This document shows positions 1 to 4,944 of a stretch of DNA of 5,061 nt, one piece after another. The position numbers were made by a program, and so were the translations under genes. Numbering within the stretch: the stretch's first letter is position 1; each line of letters opens with the position of its first letter. The stretch comes from DATAYA01 sp036272815 (GTDB taxonomy: Bacteria; Pseudomonadota; Alphaproteobacteria; Acetobacterales; Acetobacteraceae): NCBI GenBank assembly GCA_036272815.1, contig DATAYA010000395.1:1-5061 (forward strand). The letters are read 5' to 3'. The notes under the pieces are model-generated. The model was not told where the DNA came from and did not search any database. It worked only from the letters and a program-made list of their open reading frames with translations.

Positions 1-2452
1 GGATCGTCTCCACGGTCGTCTTGACCAGGCCGCGCGAGGCCCGGGTCGGGATGATGATGGAGACAAGTCCCCTTGTCGCCACCGTCCGGCGCAGGCGCCA
101 GATGTGCGGGAGGCAGCCCGGCTCGATCTGGCCCGCGATGCCTCGGCGGCGCATCGCGCGCCTGAGCGCTGCGCGTTCCTGCGCCAGCGTGTCCGCCGCG
201 TCGGTGCCGCGCTCGGCCAGCAGGCGGGGGATGTGGCGGATTTGCCCGGCGTGCTCGGCCAGGCGCAGCACCGCGTCCCACTCGCCATGCCGCCGCAGTT
301 GGGCGACGGTCACGCCCGCGCGAGCAACGAGGGCGGCGGCGGCGAACCAGGGCCGGCCGATATAGTTCGTCGACAGCAGCAGGTCGGGCGACCAGTCCGG
401 CTTGAAGAACGGTGCGAGCTTGCCCGGCGCCGGATCGATCCGCCGTTCGTCGGCGTAGAACAGGTCGGACCCGCGATCGAGCCCGCTCGCCAACGCCGCC
501 TCCAGGAGCGCGTCCGGGCCGAGCAGGTCACCGGCGCGGAGCACGGTCACGAAGTCGCCGGGCACGAACTCGCCGGGCTCCGCGCCGCGCAGGGAGCCGA
601 GCGGTGTCTCCGCCGTCTCGACCACGATCGAGATCCGCGCCGCCAGCGCCGGCTCCATCGCGGCGATCGTCGCCGCCAGACGCTCCGGCGAGGCGGCCTT
701 CGTTGCCACCGCGACGGCGTGCCAGCGCGTCCAGCCCTGGCCGGCGAGGCTGCGCAGCGTCCGCCCGAGCCGCGCCAGGTCATTCGCACGCCCTCCCGAC
801 AGTCGGATCGCGACCGTGAAATCCGGCTGCCAGCCGAGGCGTTCCAGCGTCGCCAGGCCCAGATCGATCTCGGCCTGCGGCACGCGGGCGCGCAGCAGCA
901 GCGTGGTGCGTTGCTCGTCGCTGCGCTCGACCAGGATCGGGAAGCTCGCCGCCCGCCGCCCCCCCTCGTTGTCGATGACGGTGACACGCACGACGTGCGG
1001 CCCGTCGACCAGCAGCTTCGGCGGCACTGACAGGCCGAAGCCGGAGGTCATCGCCCCCGGCCAGTCCGGATAGGCGGCGGCCACGTCCTCGCGGCGGTTG
1101 CCGTAATAGGCGACGCCGAGCAGCTTGTCGTCGAGGCTGACGTCGATGCGGTCGATCCCGTCGCGCGCCAGCGCCCAGCCGGCGATCGCAAGCATCCCGC
1201 GCACCGGCTCCCGCGCCTCGCCCTCGGTCAGCACCGGGCTGTCGATGGAGAGGCGGATCGCGTCGTTCTCGGCAACGCCCGGCGATGCGGCCGGTGCCGC
1301 AGGTGCGGTCGGTGCCGCAGGTGCGGTCGGGGGCGGCGCCGCTGCCTGCTTCGCCGGGGCGGGCTCCACCACGAGCGTCTGCCGCAGTTCCTCGCTCTCC
1401 CCGGCATGGCTGCGGAGGGTCAGCAGCAGCGCCGCCTCGGTGCCCGCGTCCCGTCCGGGAGCGTGGCCGTGGAAGGCGAAGCCGCCGGTCTCCGCGTCCG
1501 CGATCGTCGGGTGGTGGTTGCCGACGTCCGGGCGCTCCAGACCGAGCGTCGCCCTCCCCAGCCTCGCCTCGTCGAGTGTCACGTCGATCGTCGTGATGCC
1601 GCCATGCGCGACCGCCCAGCCTTCCAGGTCGAGGGCGCCGTCAGCCCGCAGCCGCGCGCTGTCGCAATTGCTGCGGATGCGGCGGTCGGCGGAGCGCTTG
1701 GGGGCGCGGACCTCGCCGATCTGAAGCGGCGCCTGCACGCTGCGCCGGATGCCGGCGACATCGCTCGCGCGGACCAAGACCACCTCCGGCCGCCGCCCGC
1801 CCAGCTCGATCCGCCGCGCCAGTGAGAAGCCGGCCAGGGCCGCGTTCGGATAGGCGTGATGCACGGCCGCCACGTCCTCGCGCGGCTCGCCGTGGCAGGC
1901 GAGCCCGACCGTCTCGCCCTCGATCCGCACCTCGATCCGCGCCAATGGCGCCATCGAGACCGCCCAGCCGCTCAGCCGCAGGATGCTGCTCGCGTCGACC
2001 AGCGCCTTATCGATCGCAAGCAGGATTCGCGCGGTCTCGCCCGGCATCGGCGGCGGCGCGGGGGCGGCCGCGCGACGAACCGGCGCCTGGCACGTGACCG
2101 CGAGGACGTGCTCGTGCGTGCCGCCATCCGCGGTCCGCACCAGGAAGCGCAGCTCCGCCGGCCCGGGAGCGCGGTCGGCCAGGGTGAAGCTGAACCCAAA
2201 GCCGGCCGTGCCGGCGCGCGGATATCCGGGAAAGGCCGTTCCCACATCCGGCCGCTCCAGGCCAAGCCGCGCCTCGGCGACCCGGACGCCGTCGCACTGC
2301 ACCTCGATCGCGAGGATCGGCTGCATCGCGACCGCCCATCCGGAGCCTTCGAGCGGCTGCCCGATGATGACGGCGCCACCCCAGCCCGGCACGTCGATCG
2401 CCATTTCGACCGATCCGAAGGCGGTGTCGAGGAAATCGGTCACGTCGGCCAA
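1..2452 (-). CDS. Large multidomain family-2 glycosyltransferase with four N-terminal Ig-like modules (3' end outside window)
   Basis: An uninterrupted minus-strand frame of 817 codons runs off the left edge, so the C-terminus is missing. Four related modules of about 115-145 residues come first, centred on Trp39, Trp163, Trp279 and Trp426. Each has GWA(V/L), then R-x-D-V 28-31 residues after the Trp, then GF. An Ala/Pro-rich linker (about 363-395) separates modules 3 and 4. Residues about 545-790 form a GT2-type (GT-A fold) domain with the family signatures YADE (666-669) and FKPDWSPDLL (683-692). Its metal-site position reads LRAGD (638-642) instead of the usual LDxDD. At 797-804, VSIIIPTR begins a second GT2 domain. 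Proteins of this type transfer sugars from nucleotide-sugar donors in O-antigen, capsule or glycan synthesis, normally at the cytoplasmic face; donor and acceptor are unknown. Start choice: the in-frame stop is TGA at 2458-2456. TTG 2452 has GGGA 8 nt upstream; GTG 2443 and ATG 2404 are alternatives. Function class is confident, start is not. Confidence 0.87.
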   Translation of the reverse strand, partial: MADVTDFLDTAFGSVEMAIDVPGWGGAVIIGQPLEGSGWAVAMQPILAIEVQCDGVRVAEARLGLERPDVGTAFPGYPRAGTAGFGFSFTLADRAPGPAELRFLVRTADGGTHEHVLAVTCQAPVRRAAAPAPPPMPGETARILLAIDKALVDASSILRLSGWAVSMAPLARIEVRIEGETVGLACHGEPREDVAAVHHAYPNAALAGFSLARRIELGGRRPEVVLVRASDVAGIRRSVQAPLQIGEVRAPKRSADRRIRSNCDSARLRADGALDLEGWAVAHGGITTIDVTLDEARLGRATLGLERPDVGNHHPTIADAETGGFAFHGHAPGRDAGTEAALLLTLRSHAGESEELRQTLVVEPAPAKQAAAPPPTAPAAPTAPAAPAASPGVAENDAIRLSIDSPVLTEGEAREPVRGMLAIAGWALARDGIDRIDVSLDDKLLGVAYYGNRREDVAAAYPDWPGAMTSGFGLSVPPKLLVDGPHVVRVTVIDNEGGRRAASFPILVERSDEQRTTLLLRARVPQAEIDLGLATLERLGWQPDFTVAIRLSGGRANDLARLGRTLRSLAGQGWTRWHAVAVATKAASPERLAATIAAMEPALAARISIVVETAETPLGSLRGAEPGEFVPGDFVTVLRAGDLLGPDALLEAALASGLDRGSDLFYADERRIDPAPGKLAPFFKPDWSPDLLLSTNYIGRPWFAAAALVARAGVTVAQLRRHGEWDAVLRLAEHAGQIRHIPRLLAERGTDAADTLAQERAALRRAMRRRGIAGQIEPGCLPHIWRLRRTVATRGLVSIIIPTRASRGLVKTTVETI
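1293..1328 (-). repeat. Two perfect 18-bp tandem repeats in the Ala/Pro linker of the glycosyltransferase
   Basis: The plus-strand unit GGTGCCGCAGGTGCGGTC occurs twice back to back (1293-1310 and 1311-1328). Read on the minus strand it encodes a six-residue Ala/Pro/Thr unit (T-A-P-A-A-P) in the flexible linker between the third and fourth Ig-like modules. The 18-bp length keeps the frame, so copy-number change would only lengthen or shorten the linker. Confidence 0.85.
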
Positions 2453-2586
2453 GCGTCATGTCCCGGTGGCGCCGGCGGACGCTAGCACGCCGCCGTGAGC
2501 GCCGGTAGGCGGAACCAAACCGGAAGTTGGATTTCCGGGAGCGGAACTTGCCGCGAGGACGTACGCCGCCGTCGGCTTGCCGTCAG
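2453..2586. other. Short intergenic region between dioxygenase and glycosyltransferase genes
   Basis: This 134-bp gap separates the dioxygenase stop from the glycosyltransferase start. It holds one hairpin (2520-2538) and a looser inverted repeat, CGGCGG at 2473-2478 with CCGCCG at 2490-2495. I see no convincing sigma-70 promoter with both boxes. The gap is long enough for a separate promoter for the glycosyltransferase, which would fit the unrelated function, but that is inference. ATG 2459-2457 lies here and opens a different, non-coding-looking frame. Confidence 0.5.
2520..2538 (-). terminator. Candidate weak terminator hairpin after the dioxygenase gene
   Basis: CCGGAA (2520-2525) and TTCCGG (2533-2538) form a perfect 6-bp stem with a 7-nt loop. 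On the minus strand it is followed by TTTGGTT, a broken T-run, 49 bases after the dioxygenase stop. The stem is short and the T-tract poor, so it could be an inefficient terminator, an operator or chance. Confidence 0.3.
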
Positions 2587-2949
2587 TCAGTGCGCCCCGT
2601 GCCGCAGCACCTCGAGCCGCAGCCCCAGCACCGCCCCCAGCCAGACCGCGTGCTCGGCGTGATCGGTGTAGTCATCGCCGGTCTCGGGATGCACCAGCAC
2701 CGTGAGGCCGCGCCGGTTCAGCGCCAGCCAGGACAGGATCGCCGCCAGCAGGTCGGGCGCGAACAGCACCTGGAACATCGCCTGCGGATGCGGACCCACC
2801 GGGGTGTCGTGCCAGCTCCCCAGCCGGGCCGCGGGAAACCGCCGTGCCACGCCCTCCCTCACCTCGGCGGCGGCGGCGCGGGTGCTCGCCGGGTCGTAAT
2901 AGACGTGCGCGTGCCACTCTGAAATGCGAGCGGGATCCGTCTCGGTCAT
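2587..2949 (-). CDS. DOPA 4,5-dioxygenase family protein (aromatic ring-cleaving dioxygenase-like)
   Basis: A complete 120-residue protein, about the usual size for small bacterial members of the DOPA 4,5-dioxygenase family. Family features seen: an N-terminal W-H-A-H-V-Y-Y segment (His13, His15), W-H-D-T-P-V-G-P-H-P (46-55, His47 and His54), L-N-R-R-G-L (77-82), V-L-V-H-P-E-T-G-D-D (84-93, His87), then D-H-x-x-H-A-x-W-L-G (96-105). Characterised relatives open catechol-type rings such as DOPA between carbons 4 and 5 using iron; the conserved histidines are the likely metal and catalytic residues. The true substrate of bacterial homologues is mostly unknown. No signal peptide or membrane segment, so presumably cytosolic. 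The ATG overlaps the TGA of the upstream PLP-enzyme gene (ATGA, 2946-2949) and has a strong GGAGGG site 6 nt upstream, so start and translational coupling are well supported. Confidence 0.9.
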   Translation of the reverse strand: MTETDPARISEWHAHVYYDPASTRAAAAEVREGVARRFPAARLGSWHDTPVGPHPQAMFQVLFAPDLLAAILSWLALNRRGLTVLVHPETGDDYTDHAEHAVWLGAVLGLRLEVLRHGAH

Positions 2950-4136
2950 CGGTTTCCCTCCAGGGCCTGCTCCAGGTCGGCAATCAGGTCGGCCACGTCC
3001 TCGATACCGACCGAGAGCCGCAACAGATCCCCCGGCACCGGGCTGCCGGCGCCCTCGATGCTGGCGCGGTGCTCGATCAGGCTCTCGACGCCGCCGAGCG
3101 AGGTCGCCCGCTTCCAGAGCCGCACTCGCGCCGCCGTTGCGACCGCGGCCTCCTCACCGGCGGCGACGCGGATCGAGAGCATCCCCCCGAACCCGCCCTG
3201 CATCTGCCGCCGGGCGACCGCGTGGCCGGGCGCGTCCGGCAGGCCGGGATAGAGCACGCCGCCGACGCGCGGGTTGGCCGCCATCCGCTCCGCGATCGCC
3301 TGCGCCGAGCGGCAGGCGGCGGGCACGCGCAGATAGAGCGTGCGCATCCCGCGCAGCAGCAGCCACGCCTCGAAGGCGCCGAGGATCCCGCCATGCTGCG
3401 CCCGGACCCCGCGGACCGCCGCCCAGTCCGCATCCGCCTGCCGCGCCACCAGCGCGCCGGCGACGACATCGGAATGGCCGTTGAGGTATTTCGTCGCCGA
3501 GTGCATCACGAGGTCGGCGCCGAGATCGAGTGGCCGGGTCAGCACCGGGGTGGCCACGGTCGAATCGACCGCGAGCCGTGCCCCGGCCGCATGCGCGATC
3601 GTGGCCGCCGCGGCGATGTCGGTCACGGTCCAGAGCGGGTTGGCCGGCGTCTCCAGCCACACCAGCCGCGTCCGCCCGGGCTGCACCGCCGCCCGCAGCG
3701 CGTCCAGGTCAGAGGTCTCGACGAACTCGGTCACGAGCCCCCAGGCGCGCGCCGGCCCGGCGAGCCAGTTCCGCAGCGACCAGTACATCACCGCGGGTGC
3801 CACGACATGATCGCCCGGCCGCAACGCCAAGAACGCCGCCGTCGCCGCCGCCATCCCGGAGGCGAACAGCGCCGCCGCAGCGCCGCCCTCCAGCTCCGCC
3901 AGCAGCGCCTCCGCCTGCTCGAACCCCGGATTGTCGGCGCGGGCATAGACACGACCGGTCGCATAGCCGCCGTCCGGGTCGCGCAAATAGGTCGTGGAGG
4001 GATGCAGTGGCGGGATCACGGCACGGGTTTCCGCATCAACCCAGCCGAGCGCCTGTGCTGCACGGGTCGCCGGTTTCGTGGCCGGATGCCTTGTGGTGGG
4101 ATGCCTCGCGGCGTGAGGATCGTCGCGTGCGGTCAT
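2946..4136 (-). CDS. PLP-dependent Cys/Met metabolism enzyme (cystathionine gamma-synthase/lyase family)
   Basis: Complete, 396 residues, the normal length for this fold-type I family. Signatures in order: V-Y-A-R (63-66, matching the YxR phosphate-binding motif from the partner subunit) followed by the NP of the usual NPT; F-A-S-G-M (91-95); Tyr118 near the PLP-stacking position; E-T-P-A-N-P-L (162-168); V-D-S-T (190-193, Asp191 contacting the PLP ring nitrogen); H-S-A-T-K-Y (212-217) with Lys216 as the Schiff-base lysine; a C-terminal S-L-G-G-V-E-S-L-I-E-H block and R-L-S-V-G-I-E-D, whose Arg should bind the substrate carboxylate. Family members act in transsulfuration, gamma-replacement or gamma/beta-elimination of sulfur amino acids in the cytosol. 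Which reaction applies cannot be settled here. The usual YGG after the stacking Tyr is replaced by YWS, so this is not a standard MetB. The first 20 residues are His/Arg/Pro-rich and probably disordered. The ATG overlaps the upstream stop (ATGA, 4133-4136); the nearest SD-like site is GGGA, 9 nt upstream. Confidence 0.93.
   Translation of the reverse strand: MTARDDPHAARHPTTRHPATKPATRAAQALGWVDAETRAVIPPLHPSTTYLRDPDGGYATGRVYARADNPGFEQAEALLAELEGGAAAALFASGMAAATAAFLALRPGDHVVAPAVMYWSLRNWLAGPARAWGLVTEFVETSDLDALRAAVQPGRTRLVWLETPANPLWTVTDIAAAATIAHAAGARLAVDSTVATPVLTRPLDLGADLVMHSATKYLNGHSDVVAGALVARQADADWAAVRGVRAQHGGILGAFEAWLLLRGMRTLYLRVPAACRSAQAIAERMAANPRVGGVLYPGLPDAPGHAVARRQMQGGFGGMLSIRVAAGEEAAVATAARVRLWKRATSLGGVESLIEHRASIEGAGSPVPGDLLRLSVGIEDVADLIADLEQALEGNR
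2956..2961 (-). promoter_or_regulatory. Strong Shine-Dalgarno site for the dioxygenase gene
   Basis: GGAGGG on the minus strand, 6 nt before the ATG at 2949, inside the last codons of the PLP-enzyme gene. It fixes the dioxygenase start and allows independent re-initiation at the ATGA overlap. Confidence 0.8.
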
Positions 4137-4330
4137 CCGGGGCCGTCCCGCCGGTGGCCCGTGCCTGCGATCGATTCAGGATGCTCGGCACCGAACCAGG
4201 CCGAGGCTGCCTCGGCCTCCTGCATCGCCGCCTGCGCGGAGCCGGCGGTGCCGCGGCGCGCGGTGGCGGCGTTGCCCTGCTCCCAGACCATCCATTCCCA
4301 GCGGCGTCCGGGCAGGCTCTCGACAGTCAT
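4133..4330 (-). CDS. Small hypothetical protein, first gene of the PLP-enzyme/dioxygenase operon
   Basis: No recognised family. From ATG 4330 it encodes 65 residues: an N-terminal stretch with R-W-E-W-M-V-W, then an Ala/Gln/Glu-rich probable helix (about 24-46), then a Gly/Arg/His-rich tail. It looks like a short beta segment plus a helix; no signal peptide, membrane span or Cys/His metal site. Third-position G/C is about 85% here (my count, 55 of 65 codons), supporting real coding. Its TGA overlaps the ATG of the PLP-enzyme gene, so it probably couples with that gene. The frame stays open upstream: ATG 4375 and ATG 4462 are alternatives. ATG 4462 has the best Shine-Dalgarno (AGGGAG, 6 nt away) and would give 109 residues, but the extra 44 codons have only about 66% G/C at position three and an N/Q/S/G-rich composition. 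I therefore prefer 4330, with moderate confidence in the gene and low confidence in the start. Confidence 0.55.
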   Translation of the reverse strand: MTVESLPGRRWEWMVWEQGNAATARRGTAGSAQAAMQEAEAASAWFGAEHPESIAGTGHRRDGPG

Positions 4331-4468
4331 CCGAACGGTCGCTCCATTCCGGCTTCTCTGCTCGGCTGCGAACATTCTCGGGCCGGCCTCTACCCACCCG
4401 CCTCCATTACCCTGGCCCGGTTCTTCGCTCAAAGCTTGGTTCGAGTTTTGGCGCGACGGCATTCCTGT

Positions 4469-4474
4469 CTCCCT
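4469..4474 (-). promoter_or_regulatory. Shine-Dalgarno-like AGGGAG upstream of alternative start 4462
   Basis: AGGGAG on the minus strand, 6 nt before ATG 4462-4460. It is the best ribosome site in the operon leader and favours the longer, 109-residue form of the first gene, against the weaker codon bias of that extension. Confidence 0.4.
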
Positions 4475-4501
4475 GCCGGCCGGCGGATGGCCGCGTGACG
4501 C

Positions 4502-4529
4502 CGCATGCAAACGGCAGCGGCGGCATGCG
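4502..4529. promoter_or_regulatory. 7-bp inverted repeat overlapping the candidate promoter (possible operator)
   Basis: CGCATGC (4502-4508) and GCATGCG (4523-4529) are exact inverted copies with a 14-bp spacer. Their centres lie 21 bp apart, two helical turns, as expected for a dimeric regulator. One arm overlaps the proposed -10 and the other the proposed -35. No regulator gene is visible, so the binding protein is unknown. Confidence 0.35.
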
Positions 4530-4533
4530 TCAA
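4505..4533 (-). promoter_or_regulatory. Candidate promoter for the operon (weak -10)
   Basis: On the minus strand TTGACG (4533-4528) is a good -35 match. After a 17-nt spacer comes TTGCAT (4510-4505), which matches only three of six -10 positions. The predicted start near 4497 lies 20-25 nt before the AGGGAG site and ahead of the first gene. The position is right and the -10 is poor, so this is a suggestion only. Confidence 0.3.
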
Positions 4534-4600
4534 CCTGACGTGATCCGAAAACCCATAGTGGCCGAGGCCGCAATGCTGCGATCCCGTCTCCGAACCGGAA

Positions 4601-4674
4601 CCGGATTGCTCCGGCGGAATTTGCAACTTCCCGGCTGCCGGGCGGCATCCGGGCTGGTCGCACGCATTGCGTGC
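4601..4674. repeat. Cluster of three perfect small hairpins
   Basis: Three successive perfect inverted repeats lie within 74 bp. They are CCGGA-TTGC-TCCGG (4601-4614), CCCGG-CTG-CCGGG (4630-4642) and GCACGC-ATT-GCGTGC (4660-4674). All have tight 3-4 nt loops. They lie between the upstream gene and the candidate promoter. They could be terminator-like structure, a structured RNA or protein-binding sites; none is followed by a T-run. Confidence 0.45.
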
Positions 4675-4680
4675 CGCGGT

Positions 4681-4689
4681 TCATCCACA
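4681..4689 (+). promoter_or_regulatory. DnaA-box-like 9-mer (8 of 9)
   Basis: TCATCCACA differs from the DnaA box consensus TTATCCACA only at the second base. It is in the same orientation as the perfect box at 4936-4944. A single-mismatch 9-mer can occur by chance. Confidence 0.3.
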
Positions 4690-4898
4690 GTCGGCGCCAT
4701 TTCGTGACCATTCGGCAACGCCTGCTCCAGTTTCTGGTAACGAACGACTTGGAGTTCGACGAGCGCCCCGAATTATCGATGCGAAAACAGCGGCTTGTCT
4801 CGTTTCGGACCCGCGCCCATGCGGTGCGAAGGCGGTGACGGGCGTGCTGCCGCGCTCGCAAAATCGTGTGCCTTGAGGCATTTGCCGTCTCTGCTTGT

Positions 4899-4912
4899 GC
4901 CGCCGGCGCGGC
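4899..4912 (-). terminator. GC-only hairpin after the right-edge gene (weak terminator candidate)
   Basis: GCCGC-CGGC-GCGGC forms a perfect 5-bp stem 24 bases after the stop codon of the right-edge gene. A second short stem, CCGG-CAG-CCGG (4916-4926), lies between. There is no T-run, so only weak or Rho-assisted termination is plausible. Confidence 0.22.
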
Positions 4913-4935
4913 CGTCCGGCAGCCGGTCCACAAAC

Positions 4936-4944
4936 TTATCCACA
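4936..4944 (+). promoter_or_regulatory. Perfect DnaA-box consensus
   Basis: TTATCCACA matches the consensus DnaA-binding 9-mer exactly. It covers the stop codon of the right-edge gene. On the minus strand it is followed by TTTGTGGAC, which repeats the TGTGGA core, so two overlapping-style cores lie within about 20 bp. It could mark DnaA regulation or titration, or be part of an origin, or chance. Confidence 0.45.

Larger units (their letters stand above)
4331..4935. other. Non-coding region upstream of the operon, with several short inverted repeats
   Basis: About 600 bases with visibly lower GC and no frame showing consistent codon bias on either strand. One frame is open through the region on the minus strand, but it reads as Arg/Ser-rich, mixed-codon text typical of chance in GC-rich DNA. 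The stretch contains a promoter candidate with an overlapping inverted repeat (4502-4533), three perfect small hairpins (4601-4674), a DnaA-like 9-mer (4681-4689), a 5-bp inverted repeat (4741-4745 with 4754-4758) and a GC-only hairpin (4899-4912). It should carry the promoter of the operon to its left and the end of transcription of the gene to its right. It may include the N-terminal extension of the small gene up to 4462. Confidence 0.6.

Noticed and set aside
104..1030. 308-codon plus-strand open frame
   Set aside because: Antisense to the glycosyltransferase, with Arg/Gln-rich low-complexity translation and no family signature.
2007..2459. 150-codon minus-strand frame from ATG 2459
   Set aside because: Overlaps the glycosyltransferase in another frame; Arg/Gly-rich text, whereas the other frame gives the repeated GWA/RxDV modules.
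3530..4498. 322-codon plus-strand open frame
   Set aside because: Antisense to the PLP-enzyme gene and the small gene; Arg/Pro/Ser-rich with no motif.
2844..4538. 564-codon plus-strand open frame
   Set aside because: It lies opposite the well-supported PLP-enzyme gene, is Arg/Pro/His-rich without any recognisable motif, and is a typical antisense shadow in GC-rich DNA.
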